A program made the translations under genes and the position numbers. From Coprinus comatus (Eukaryota; Basidiomycota; Agaricomycetes; Agaricales; Agaricaceae), in the NCBI GenBank assembly GCA_034638255.1, contig JAWPGT010000025.1, forward strand, positions 62,001 through 126,000: a stretch of 64,000 nucleotides of DNA, written 5' to 3'. The first letter of the stretch is position 1, and each line of letters begins with the position of its first letter. The notes below the pieces were generated by a model that was given only the letters and a program-made list of their open reading frames with translations, had not been told where the DNA came from and made no database searches. Shown here one piece after another: positions 34,913 to 46,743 of this stretch.

Positions 34913-35237
34913 AACACGACAAGTTTAGAGAGACTTCCAAGGATTGAATTGTCCTGGAATTGTCATTGGTCGCTGATCATGTGATGATGATTCCAGTTCT
35001 ATTTATAATCGCTGGCAATTGTATACGAGTTATAACTTATGTATCTACTCAAACCCGAACTTGATGCAAACATCACCACAAGTAAACCTTTTTTTCAGTG
35101 TTCTTGTTGTAGGAAGATGGGGTTTTCTTAAAAGAGTGTTTTGATTTTAAAATACTCAGGTCAAATGTTCAATTACTTACATAATTACCTATTTCTCTTC
35201 TTACCTCTATGGTGTGCCTGCTACAATTCATCGTTCT
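34913..35237. other. Divergent spacer between kinase-like and F-box genes
   Basis: AT-rich and under 330 bases. It serves as the promoter for both neighbours. Nothing else is seen. Confidence 0.4.
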
Positions 35238-37454
35238 ATGGTGAAAACTAAAACATATACCACTTTGTTAGCGCCGAGCACAAGGAAAACATCTGCGCAA
35301 CTTACTTAAACCACCACTCCCCCATCTGCTACATAACAACTCAAGGATTTCCGACGAAGAATATGGGATTATCGTTGATATCATCTCTCGTGTACAAGAT
35401 GAAATCGATCAACTAATCGAGCTTGAAAAGAGAGACGGAGCTTCAGATGGCGCATATCGTGATATACTTGCTTGCAAAGAATTCATTGCTAAACATCGCA
35501 CTCTTATTCATTGGACGCGCCGTTTACCTTCCGAGCTACTTGTCGATATCTTCATCGCTTGTACACAAGACAATATGTGTATTCCATGGAATGTATCCCA
35601 GGTGTGTCAAAGGTGGAGATCTTTAGCTCTACAGACTCCACAGCTCTGGCAGAAATTACCATTCCCCAAGGTCGTTGATCCAGCTTCGGAAACACGGCGC
35701 CTGAATTTCCTGGAAGATGATTACTTGAAAAGGTCAAAGAATGAAACGCTGGTGTTCTCATGGCATCCTTCAACGAGAACTTCAACGAAACTCTTAAAAT
35801 TAATGTCGCGCCATTCGGAAAGGTGGGGTAACGTACAGTTGATAATGGAGCAGGTACCAGACTCGTCTATCACCCACTCTTTGAAGTGTCTCACAGATCA
35901 CTTGGGGTCACTATATGCACTCAAAATCATAATCGTAGGACCTTATGGTTTTCCTCTCGTCCCATTTGATCTATCGTGTTTCAAAACAGCTCCCAAACTC
36001 AAAACCTTGGAGCTAATTGACTATCGTGATGAGCATTATTCAGATGTCCTTCCTACATCTTGGCCATGGAATCAAGTCACACATCTCTCAGCGTGGTGCC
36101 AATACTCTAGTTCCATCCAATTTGGTTCTTTTGCCGCTTTTCAGAACCTGACATACGTCAGACTCGATTGGTCTCACTGCCACATAGTTACAACCCCCTT
36201 TCCCGACACCATATTTCCTGCATGTAGATTTCTACACTTACGAACAGATCGGAAATTAGATGGTAATACCTTCACACATATTCATTTCCCTGTTCTTGAA
36301 GGCCTCTTTATCGATTGCAATCCGCGCTATCAACAAGGGACACTCATGGAGGATCTTGTAGAGTTCATAGAAGTGAACGGGACAGGCCGCCTAAAAAGTC
36401 TAAATTGGCGTTATGAATATGATACGGGACATTTCTACCACGATCCATTTTACAGGAGGGGTATCCCACGTTTATTCCATAACCTTCAACACATCCACGT
36501 ATTGAAATTCTTACTTTTAAAGATGGACGTGGCAGAGTATGTCATGAAGCAACTCTCGGGGAAGCAAGACTTTATGCCCAATCTCCGAAAATTGGATCTA
36601 GAAATCTCATCGCTACTAGAAATTAGATCTGAACGCTGGAATGAACCTTATGTCGGGAGGCTCGTTCATTTAATTCAAACTGTTGTCACATCATCTTCTT
36701 GTCGTCTACACGAGATTTCATTGCAATTTCCTGAAGAACCACATTTCGGTATATCCATCGCCTCACCTTGGGAAAAAGTGATGAAATTGGATAATTTGGA
36801 TTCCAAATTGCAGTTAGATTGGGAAGAGAATAAGAAATTCCCGGGGAAAAGTCGAATCATAACTTCTTTTCGAATAGAGAGTGATGCTACAACTACGAGT
36901 AGTGTGACCAGTACCGGTATTATGGCCCTAGCCTTGCAGGTTCGTCAATTTTCCAAGTGGTTTTGTTTTCTTATATCTTTTTAAAGGCAACAGGTTTACG
37001 AAGGGTTCTCATCGATTTTCTACACTCCGAAACACTGGATCCAAGTAGCGTTTCTCGATTATCTCGTAATAAGAAAGAAGAGATCATCCAACGATGGCTC
37101 ATGTTATTCTTGAACCTCACAAACGAACGGAGATGGACAATAGCCGCAACAAATAAAATAATATTCGTTCATCCTCAATCTCGTGAGTCCCTCACACAAC
37201 ATTTCCCATCAAAAAAAATATTTCTAATTAGTACCCTCTTCCATTCTCGTTGATATTAACTAGCATTACGCAAATATCCATCTCGTTGGGTATTTGGAAT
37301 AGATGATTACAATGATCATGATCCAGGATATATTGATGATAAATGGATTCCGGGATCAGATCCTCTTTGGAAAAGTTGTTCTCAAGATCCAAGACGTACT
37401 TATTTCGAAACGTCAATGGGTATAATCCCTGGTCTAGATTTTAACCTACCTTGA
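35238..37454 (+). CDS. F-box protein, start uncertain
   Basis: Exons end at 36939, then 36987-37182 and 37264-37454, all in phase. The coding frame is open from at least 35268. It begins with a helix (DIISRVQDEIDQLIELEKRD), then the F-box RLPSELLVDIFIACTQDN and the hallmark VSQVCQRWRSLALQTPQLW, followed by a leucine-rich region and a C-terminus rich in Asp and Trp. No in-frame ATG precedes the F-box. An ATG at 35238 would supply one if one base is lost near 35268, or an upstream exon may join at the TTAG before 35272. A substrate receptor for an SCF ligase is likely. It is not close to the other F-box genes here. Confidence 0.75.
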
Positions 37455-37800
37455 TGGTGATTGATATACCAAGGGGCGAAAAGATATTGTTAACTTGTTC
37501 AAATTTATATGCTCTCTATATATAAGAAAAGGTTATTTAAAATACTCTTAATGTTCTATATTGTGATTGCGGTTGTAGTTCCGGTGGGGAGGATTTATGT
37601 CATTTCCTAGCCCCTTTGGAACTTTGGGGGTCGTTCTGGGTAAGACCCTTTTGCTTGTTAGGAGATATAGTAAAACTGACGACATACATAGAGTCAAACG
37701 ATCGAGGTTCCTTTCTTCCTCTACTATCGTATCATCCCCATAATTCCCTCATAAAAACCAACGACTCTAACTTTACTTTATCTACTTGCAAGAAACGACG
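37455..37800. other. Spacer between F-box and Gln/Asn/Gly-rich genes
   Basis: Contains the 3' flank of the F-box gene and a pyrimidine-rich promoter side (TTTCTTCCTCTACTATCG). No gene is seen. Confidence 0.4.
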
Positions 37801-38870
37801 ATGAATGACAATAATAACAATAACTTTGGGCGAGGAAGAGATTATCAAGGTGATAATAACTCTACGTTCTCATGAATCACTCGTTGATGATACGATTTAT
37901 TTGTTATACTAGATGTTTTTGATCAAAAAAATAATTATGGAGGAGGCGGTGGTGTTGGTATTGGTGATTTTGATTACGAGTATGGTACAGGACAAAAGAA
38001 TCAAGGAGGATGTAGGTCACTCTTTCTCTTTCTCTTTCTCTTTCTCCTGTCAATGTTCCACCCACTATTCCCCCTATTCGGATTATTTTCCCCTCGTCAC
38101 TTAACTTATATCTTTCCCATCCCTTATTCACATCGACACGAAATCTAAATCTAATGGGTTTTTAATAGTTACGTCCAATCAAACCGGTCGTAACCAAAGT
38201 TCTAACCAATACGGTAAGTCCACAAATCTCAAAATGCCCTTATCTCCATTTCCCTTCTCTAAACCTAAAGTAATCGAAAATCGAAATCAACAGGTGGAGA
38301 TCCATTCGACAACAGCCCAACCTTCGATTCTAATCCCAATCCTGGATATGGATACGGATATGGATATGGTGAAATTGAAGATCAAGATCAAGGTGGTTTT
38401 AGATCTCCTAATCCAACTCGTCTTCAATCCCAATCGCCATATCAACCTCAATCTCAATCTCAATTCCAAAATCAAGGAAACTTCGGCAATGGTTCAGGCC
38501 CAGGTTTCGGTAGCTATGATGGTGATTTTGGTTTCGGAAATCAAGGTGGCGGCGGTACTGGTGGTGGTGGTGGTTTCAATAATGATCAAGGACTTGGTGG
38601 GTATGGTCGGGGTTATAGTAGTAGTGGGAACGATTCCAATGCTGGATCCAATAGTAAGAGTTTCCTTCTTCTTTATAAGAAACAATCCCGAATTTTGGAT
38701 CTCATGCTGTTTTCTTTTCTACAGGATCCCAATCTCAGCAAAAGGGTAGTATCACACAAGAAGCTAAAGGTATTTATCAAGGAGTAGAAGAAATTGAAGG
38801 TTCATTGAAAGGTAAATCCAATGTTGGAAGACAAAGTCAACAACAAGGTGGAAGTGCAAGTTTTTTCTGA
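37801..38870 (+). CDS. Gln/Asn/Gly-rich low-complexity protein
   Basis: Five exons (37801-37849, 37913-38011, 38169-38213, 38294-38653, 38725-38870), all introns phase 1, giving 232 residues. The composition is dominated by Gly, Asn, Gln, Ser and Tyr: GYGYGYGYGEIEDQDQGGF, a Gln/Ser/Pro stretch and a Gly-rich block with a run of five Gly. The C-terminus is more ordered (GSITQEAKGIYQGVEEIEGSLKGKSNVG). Such prion-like sequence often drives condensate formation or RNA granule entry, but no RNA-binding motif is present. No family recognised. Intron 2 carries a TTTCTC repeat near 38022-38047. Confidence 0.75.
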
Positions 38871-39104
38871 TTCAAATCATCGTCATATAAAATCATTTGG
38901 TATGATTATTTGTTCGACAAAAGAGAATTATGGATTAATCATTAATGTACATGAAAGCAGTATGTATGGTCAAATGGAAATGAGTAGGGGGTGTAAAGAA
39001 ATGGCTTTTTATGTAAATTAATGCTATAGTAAGTAACCCGAACGCCCGTGACAATGTACTTTTGAAAGATGGTATATACGACTTTGTTTCTAAAGAAAAC
39101 GGGG

Positions 39105-39895
39105 AAACTACGGTAGAGTATGTTTAGTCCACCCATACCTCCCATTCTACCAATAGCAGGTCCAGGTGCCTTGTCCTCAGATACACCAACAATGCGGGTC
39201 TCGATTGTAACACCGCTGGCATCAACGAGGGCAGGACGGAGATCCTTGAAAGGATCGACGATACCAGCATTAATCATGTCAACAACATCATATCTGAAGG
39301 AGGACGTGTCTTTCGAGTTATATTTAGCAAGAGTATTAACGATGACACTAGATTCCTTATCAGCATGGTTATGGATCGAGCAGGCAGGGTTAGTGATGGA
39401 GCGACGAGTGATAGCAATGATCGAAGTTAACAGTGGGAATGGGCTTGGGCATCTAGGGAAATAGGGGGTAGCGAGTTGGAGAGAAGCCTTGAGAATGACG
39501 CCACCGCTGGGAAAGATACCTCTCTCGACAGCAGCATGGGTAGCGTGTTCAAAATATCGTCATACCTGTCCTTCTTCTCGCCGGCTTCGACTTCAGATAC
39601 ACCTCCGACTTTGACGACAGCGACACTGCCAGAAAGCTTAGCAAGATCCTAGAGTTTGAAACGATCATACTCGGAAATGATGGGGTCTGTGACGAGAGAG
39701 CAGGTTTGTTCGCCTGGATAGCGTCCTTGGAGCCCGAGCCTTTTAGGATGATAGTGTCCTCCTTGGTGGAACCAGTAGAACCAACTCGAGAAGGTCAGCA
39801 GTACCGCGCTCGAACTTGGTGTCAATCAGTGAAGACGGTACCAAGGTCACCAAGGATAGATTTTGCGGTTGTCACCAAAGCTAGGAGCCATCGTC
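39105..39895 (-). pseudogene. hsp60: HSP60 chaperonin C-terminal relic
   Basis: Reading down the minus strand in changing frames gives mitochondrial HSP60 blocks in order: APSFGDNRK (about 39890), KFERGTADLL, then a region of stops, [20 protein letters not shown] (near 39520), [50 protein letters not shown] and the Gly-Met tail RMGGMGGLN. The N-terminal half is absent. Apparent introns are absent where they would be expected, which hints at a retrocopy, but this is not proven. The functional gene must be elsewhere. Confidence 0.85.
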
Positions 39896-40783
39896 AGGAT
39901 TCAGGAAGTTAGAATTTGCTTTCTAAATGTATTTAAGGGTACCAGGGTACTACCCAGTCTTCGCGTGTGCACTTTTGAAGAAGAGACACAAACAGAGCCT
40001 ATCAAAACGAGTAACGATGGATAAGGAGAAAAATTCGGTGATGAACTTGGTGACGAGGCGGGTTGTCGTGAATGTTAATGAAGTGCTGGGCGATGTTGAA
40101 ACTTGACAGCAAGGACCATGATGGAGTCGATAGGTAAGTGGTTGCGACGGCATCAGAAGGATCCGTCATGGACCTAATAGCCAGTGATTCTGAATTCCAA
40201 TGAATTGAAGGTGCTCGAAGTGTTGACAATTTGACATGAGCAGCACTAAGCAGCGGCACAGGTTGAGTCAGCAAGAGGTAAGGACGATGTCGAGGGAAAC
40301 ATAGATGGTTTTCTATTGAAATGCAAAGTGATTTAAATTGGGCAGTACACTCATATAAGTGCGACTTTCAAAAGTGTTTTAGCATAGTAGGCAGTGAGTT
40401 CTAACATCACTTTTCTCGAATCTCGAGGCTCTGAAAACTACAACTTACAGGAGCATGAAATATTTCTGCACCTGGACTAACTTACCTCCTTCAGAGTGTT
40501 GACCTTGATTGGCACAAAAACGCACAACATTTATTCTTCATTTATCTCCTTCAATCATGCAAAACTCGAACCTCCTCTCTGAATGCACCAACGGAACTCC
40601 TATGCAGTAATATTTACAACCCGACCACTCCTAGAATCACAATCTCAAGCCCAAGTTGGAATGCCCGCCTGTCATATCGTTTCTGACCAAACTCTACGAA
40701 AAGGAGGCAGTCATGTCTACAATCTCCTCTCGATTGAACACTGTTAGCCACTCTCTCAAAATGAGATAAAAGAACCCTCATGG
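39896..40783. other. Spacer with no supported gene
   Basis: Upstream of the HSP60 relic no further HSP60 sequence is seen. Open frames on the minus strand at 39950-40274 are unrecognised. The right end is the promoter of the next plus-strand gene. Confidence 0.35.
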
Positions 40784-42467
40784 ATGTTCAGCCTCCCAGA
40801 CCCAACCCAATCATCCCCGATATCCGCATTCAAAACAATGTCTTCTCTATTCCAATTCTTGTTCACCGTCTCCACGGTCCTGTGGAACACCGCATCGTCT
40901 CCGTTTTCTGCTGTCTACTCCTGGTGGTATGGTGTATCTCCCCGCGATGTTGATGATGCGGTTATCGACATAGAGGCTGGAAATGCACAATGTATGTTAT
41001 TCTCTTGAAATGGTATTGCCAGTGGCTGACACGGACTATTATTATTATAGTGGCGACTCCAGTGGCTAACAATTCACCTCTTGTTAGGTATGGTGAGGAC
41101 GGTTTAACAACTCATCTAGTCTTTCAAGAGGACCTGAATGATTTCGTCCCAATTTCCCCTAGTAAGTTCAACGTTCTCTTATACCATTGAATGTTTTATT
41201 GATTATTTTGTGAAGCTCTTGTAAGGGAAACTTGGGAATATTATAGCGTACCTTTACCTAAGAAGCAAGCTGATATTCTTGCTGAGGCGTTGGAGCGTTA
41301 TGGACCGGCTGTTAGGGCAGAGTTCGATAGGAATTCGATCCTATCAGTTACAGAGCGAGGTTCCTCAGAGGATGGAATCTTTAGTGGAGAGGGGGATACT
41401 GCAACGTCTGCTTCTTCGTATACATCGCATTCATGTGAACTTCAAAAGGGAGTTGAACATGGGGTTGAGGGGGTTTCAGAGGGAGTTGAGGAAGGGAAAT
41501 TGATGAAGGGGAAGGAACGGGAGATTTATGAAGATGGGGACTTGCAGCCAGGCGAGTCCATCGACAACTGTAGGTGTCATGTCTGTTTTTAAAAGCCCTC
41601 CAACTCACAACAAATTTTTCAGTTATGGACGTATACTATACTTGTGATGAAGGTGATGAGGAAGCAATTGGTGCTGGGAGCAAGGAGAAAGTCAAGTCCC
41701 AAGTTCGTCCAGGTCCAGTGGAGGTGGAATACGACTTTGATGAGCTCTTCGAGAAGCTTGATCGTTTCGCTCCACATGTTGTGGAAAAGAAGTTGAGGGG
41801 ACTCTCTGATACTCGTAAGTGGTTGTGGCACTCTTCTACCAGTTTTATCGTTGATGATTTCAATGTGTTTCTTATTATATTTAACCTAGCCACCGCCGGA
41901 AGCTCTTCTGTGCATGAGGTCACTGCTTCCGAACCCATTCGTCCTACTCGATCACAGTTCGAGGACATGACTGAAGTCCTTGGTTTCATGGAGGAACACC
42001 AATTTCAACCACCCGCCATTCCCAGTCACCCCTTGAACCTCCCCGTTACGAGTCCATTCGACGATTTTTTCAAGCAGAACGACGAATGGGGTCTAGTTTT
42101 TGATATCGTCGACAACTACGGGATTCCTCTAGACATGGGCCAGCAATTCTTCTTACGAGCATCCGCACGTATGGAAGAAGGAAGTGTTAAGGAGTTGGGG
42201 GAATCCACAAAGAAAACAAGGGTTTCAAATCAACTTGCACCCGGCATCAAGATCACCGAGTACGAGTTGGAGACGGATCATTGCGCTTCAGGGTCTGAGG
42301 TCCAGGATCAAGCCCCTCCTCAGACCCAAACCAACACCCTCAACACTCGAGTGGATCCCAGGGATTATCTCCAAGGTGAGTGTTTTATAAACTGTAGTTG
42401 GTTGATTTGTAGCTGATTTTGGTTTCGTTTACTTGTAGTTCCAAAGTATGTCTGGAGGAGGGCATAA
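40784..42467 (+). CDS. Protein of unknown function with N-terminal hydrophobic segment
   Basis: Six exons (40784-40991, 41051-41161, 41216-41569, 41623-41814, 41890-42375, 42439-42467), all five introns phase 1, giving 459 residues. Near the N-terminus, SSLFQFLFTVSTVLWNTA could be a membrane anchor or late signal, followed by an aromatic patch (VYSWWYGV). The middle is acidic and Gly/Glu-rich. The C-terminal half has conserved-looking blocks: YDFDELFEKLDRFAPHVVEKK, FEDMTEVLGFMEEHQFQPP, NDEWGLVFDIVDNYGIPLDM. No catalytic motif or known family is recognised. The final exon codes only VPKYVWRRA. Confidence 0.75.
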
Positions 42468-43220
42468 GTTTCTTTTCTTTCCCTTTTCTTTTTTCCCTTC
42501 TTATTTTTCTTTCACTATTTTTTTTTTTACGATTATAATGATTTAATGACCACTTTTATTTTATTTTTCTTTCACTGGGTTTTATGGAACTTATAATCTT
42601 CACGTCACGGTAGTATTATATATGTATAATATCAGTATCTATTTTTTCTCGTCATACCTCATAATAATATCAACAGTTTTGTAAATATGTAAATAGAAAC
42701 TGGCACAAGGTTGGGTACATGCAATATTACCATATAATCAAAAAGCTAATGATGACGCCATTACCATGACCTTGAAGTTTTGAAACTTACTCTGGTGCCA
42801 CCTGATACAACACACTGGTTTCTCCTACACTATAATTTATTTGCAACGCAGAATCAACAGGGGTTTCCCGGCACTTATCCAAACACTTACTACCACCATT
42901 CACAGTTACTACCACCAAGCTGCGCAGCAGGACCAAGACATTTCCTCCTCCTTGTGTACATTGTACCTATTTATAGTGCCATCCAAAGTAAACGATAAAA
43001 CTGATAAAACCGGTTGTCAAGAAGGTTTAGCTTGAGACTACAATTTATTTATTTCCTTAATGAAGTGGTATACTAACAACAACCGTATTGTTACCAACTT
43101 CAACTTTGTTGATAAATTATAGCTACTCGATGTGATGGTATCAGGTATCATACATCTATCTTATATCTATCTCCGGGACAGTGAGTATGAAGGGGTACGA
43201 AGGTAAATTGGTCTTTAGGT
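42468..43220. other. Spacer before the small secreted protein gene
   Basis: A T-rich 3' flank (42480-42580) is followed by AT-rich sequence without a credible gene. Confidence 0.4.
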
Positions 43221-43229
43221 TATATAAAG
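43221..43229 (+). promoter_or_regulatory. TATA box of the small secreted protein gene
   Basis: TATATAAAG lies 232 bases before the start codon, leaving a long leader of about 200 bases that contains a CCAT microsatellite. Confidence 0.5.
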
Positions 43230-43400
43230 GGAGACGATGCTACGATGGATTCTTCTTCAGAACTCAGCTGGTCTGGCTCTCCAACAACTAACACACATCG
43301 TCTGGTACGACTAAACGACCCCTTCACTTCAATCCTCAAATTTACAATCCTCCCCCCCTCCAAATTCCCAACAAAAACAAAACCACTTTAACGAACCAAT

Positions 43401-43448
43401 CCATCCATCCATCCATCCATCCATCCATCCATCCATCCATCCATCCAT
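43401..43448 (+). repeat. CCAT microsatellite in a 5' leader
   Basis: Twelve uninterrupted CCAT units end 12 bases before the start codon of the small secreted protein. Length is likely polymorphic and could affect translation start. Confidence 0.95.
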
Positions 43449-43460
43449 TCATTCAACACC

Positions 43461-44286
43461 ATGAAACTTTCTGTATCCATGATTACTTTTATCCTAGCCT
43501 TTGGTAGTAGTATCTCTTTCAAAAGTACTACTACTATGGCAATGCCACTTGATTTAACAGATTCTTCTAACCTCATAGAACGTGATTCCTATATGTCAAA
43601 TTACGATCTTGAATCACGTTCTTTTGGAGATAGAGGAAATGATTTATATGAACGTGATATTTTTGATTCTGAAGATATTGAAGCACGTTCATTTGAAGAA
43701 TCGGATCTATATGAACGAGATACTAGTATTGTTGATATTGAAGCTCGTCAAGGTGCTGTAACATATCGTCCAAATAGTTCAAGTAGAGGTGGTGGTGAAG
43801 TAGGATGGGCAATTTCAAATGTTATTCAAGCAGCTGAAGCAGAACCTGGTGTAAGTCTATTACATTTATCATCCCCCTCCACAGTATTATTAGACTATCA
43901 GAACTAACGAAAACTATAGAAACGTGGTGATTTCGTTAAAGCGATCCTTGATGAACAAGGAAAAGCACATCCCGGTGCCCAAGTTATAACTTGTCATACA
44001 AAACATGACTATAAATTCAATGGAAACAGAGGAAAGGATTGGGATCATTCACATAAAGAATTTCGAAAGGATGCTACTCCTGGTACTATCGGTTTTGAAA
44101 TTTATTGGTTTAAGAAGGGTGGTTGGTTTGAGAACCAAGGAGATGGTGGCTGGCAAAATGCAAGTTCTTTTTCGTCTTTTCATCTTTTCAGTTCGTCTAC
44201 CAGATTGCTAACGAAACGACTCCCTTGTATAGTGGGGATATACTGGCTCACCAAAGAAGCAGGGTGATAAGAAGCTTATCTACTAA
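43461..44286 (+). CDS. Small secreted protein with acidic pro-region
   Basis: Three exons (43461-43850, 43920-44159, 44233-44286), all phase 0, giving 227 residues. [20 protein letters not shown] is a signal peptide. Residues about 30-98 repeat an acidic motif with Glu-Arg/Ala-Arg steps ([32 protein letters not shown]), resembling a pro-region cut after Arg. The mature part holds [38 protein letters not shown] and GDGGWQNWGYTG. It is rich in His, Trp and Lys with a single Cys. No family recognised. The His and Lys pattern could suit a small nuclease fold, but that is only a guess. Confidence 0.78.
44160..44232 (+). other. GC-AG intron
   Basis: The donor reads AAT|GCAAGT and the acceptor TATAG|TGG. 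Using GC keeps phase 0 and joins GGWQN to WGYTG. No GT in reach gives an open frame. Confidence 0.75.
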
Positions 44287-45081
44287 TTAATGACATCGTA
44301 ATACAACAAAGTAGTTGCGTAGACTTATGAGTCTTGTCGATAATCATCAATTATCCTGCATTCCCAGTGAAGCTGTACAACAAAAGAATCAGTTTTTCAG
44401 CACTAACATCAGTATCAGCTGCGTGTCCCAAAACACTTGGTCGGGTCTTACTTATCCCAGGATTACAGTAACGTGTACACAAGTTCGCCAAGTTGTTCAC
44501 CAAAACATCATATGGTAACGACCTTACCATGACATATCGGACATATGGCACAATATGATCTATATCATCCGGTTTCTGGATATCCCAGAACGTTCATTCT
44601 ATAGGCTTGGAATAAGTAAGTCAAAAGAACACCAGTGGTATTACATGTGCATAAATCTGCTACGTATGACACGATACCATCAACTTCCGAGTAGTGTCAA
44701 TAATAAATGTCATAGGCAAAGGGGAAGGTCGGTGATGAGATGACAACCAAACGTAATCATAGCCACATTGTTGTATTGTTATTCTCCACACTATTCGGTA
44801 CCTGGTTATTTGAAGAACCCGTTACACCTCCGGCTGAACGTTTACGTTCTCCACAAAAACCAATTCTTGCTTCTTGAACCTTCAACTTCTAGCTCAATAG
44901 AAGATCATCGAAAAACGTGGAGGAGTCAGAAGCAAAAAGTGACCATGGCGTCATAACGTTAACGTGGAACTTCGGCAACCCACTGCATCAGATCGGATGC
45001 ATGTATATTAGAAGATAGTGTTCTGGAATCTCCTTTTCTTTTTGGCGATTTGGCAGTACTAAATATGCCCATTCACTATTT
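44287..45081. other. Spacer with no supported gene
   Basis: Convergent 3' ends of the secreted-protein and otubain genes. Open frames here are short and unrecognised. Confidence 0.4.
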
Positions 45082-45970
45082 CTATTTTATCAAAATATCA
45101 TAGTGTCCAGGGCTAGAGCGACCCAAAACCAGTCAGTTGCCAATCGGCAAATTGCAAGACGCATATAGAACAATAAAAATGCTCACCGATAAAGTAACAC
45201 TATAGGTTGTGATCCAACATATGGCGTATCCGGTATCTTTACAAAGTTGACTTCGTCCTTACTATGTCCACCCAGGTAAGCCACTTCAACATTCAAGCAA
45301 AGGGCATCACATAAGGCTTGGATTTCTGCGTGATCTGTAGATATGAAGTTGTTATCAGTTGGTTGTCTCTGAGGTCCGCAACATCCATATAACTACCGGC
45401 TTCTTTTCCTAGACCCATGACTCGGTTACAATAATCCGGGACCGTCATTAACTCCTTGGTCTCTGGGTGAAACAGGAAGTTCTCGTAGGCATCAACGTTC
45501 GCCTGGATCTGCGAAGCCTTTTCTGATATAAGTTTCTCATGCACTCGTGTAGTACATATCATTTTATCTCCGCAAGGTGTCCAATGCTTACCGTGACAAG
45601 TCTGAAATACATCACAATTGTGTTGGAGTCTGTTAGCAACAGTCAGTGTGAAACACACTAGAACCACGGTGGAAAGAATTGGTTGGACGACGTACTTTCC
45701 GGATTCCTGAAGAACTCTAATAATCGATTTAAAGTTAGAACCTGTCCATCCTGATCAGGTTTGACCACATTTTCAAGTAGTGAAACCGTTTGATCATAAA
45801 AGTCTTCATAAACCAATTCTTGCACTCCAGTTTCGTTCAACAACTGCCTTGTAGAACTCAAAATTGAAAGACCCATAGCCACCGACATCTCAACTTCAGG
45901 TGCTTCCAATATCTGTTTCACAAACGAGAACACGAAAGCTAGTATTCATTTCCGTTTTTTTTTTTTTTTT

Positions 45971-46001
<31 letters not shown>

Positions 46002-46325
46002 TCTCTCAGTTCATATGTGCAAACGGAGACAAGTACTAAACAGACATATCTCACCTCTGTAGAAGCAATCCCCATCACCTAGTAAGATAAATACAGATTT
46101 GATGGTTAATACTTGAGCCAACATAACGCCGAAAAAAATAAAATAAGATTTGTTGTAAGATATATGCGCACCCTTTACTCTCCTAAATCCATTAAACCCA
46201 TTCGCTATCAACCAGTCGATCTCTCTTACAAAAACGTTGTTGTCATTAGCTTCGTATTCAGCACGGAGCACGGAAAGAGGTGCAACATCTTCGATCAAAG
46301 GCCCCTCGGAAAGGGTGCTGTCCAA
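45082..46325 (-). CDS. Otubain-type ubiquitin thioesterase (OTU deubiquitinase)
   Basis: Removes ubiquitin from substrates with an OTU Cys protease fold. Seven exons: 46172-46325, 46055-46078, 45696-45938, 45592-45629, 45397-45517, 45187-45334, 45082-45112, giving 252 residues. The catalytic Cys (about 56) is in KGDGDCFYRAF. Further otubain marks are SNTIVMYFRLVTASQIQAN, FLFHPETKELMTVPDYCNR, VMGLGKEADHAEIQALCDAL, and the catalytic His (about 246) in RPGHYDIL. The N-terminus (PLSVLRAEYEAND) matches the otubain start. The length is near human OTUB1. The Cys lies in a 24-base exon. The second intron holds a 16-T run followed by 13 A. Confidence 0.92.
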
Positions 46326-46743
46326 TGCTTGCTAAAACCCCCCAAGTTAAGCTACCTCGACAACGAGCCAAACATTCTATCAACGTACTTGGTTCAACTC
46401 ATACAGCACAGATGGTTGAAGTTGATCAAGTTGCGAGTATTCTGTCACTATGTTAATCGATAAGAGAGATGTATCAAAAGGTTGCAAGAAAGGGGTTGTA
46501 TTTCACCCGTCCGAGGTTGATCAGGAGCACTGGGTATGGAAGCATCGCCTTCTGGATTGTTAAGCTCTACGACAACAGCTTTATCAGAATTGCGTCGTCA
46601 TCGCAAAGAGTTCGAGGGGGGAACTGACGGGACATTGATGTGTTTGTGAGAAAGCAACCCCTTACTTCCACAATCGGATGTGGACACAGATATAGCAATT
46701 ACCAATAAATAGAACTCAATTCAATTTTAAGTAGACATCAGTA
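46326..46743. other. Spacer between otubain and SNF2 genes
   Basis: Promoter of the otubain gene and 3' flank of the next minus-strand gene. No gene is seen. Confidence 0.4.

Noticed and set aside
43388..43576. Minus-strand frame with repeated Met-Asp-Gly-Trp
   Set aside because: It is only the antisense reading of the CCAT microsatellite.
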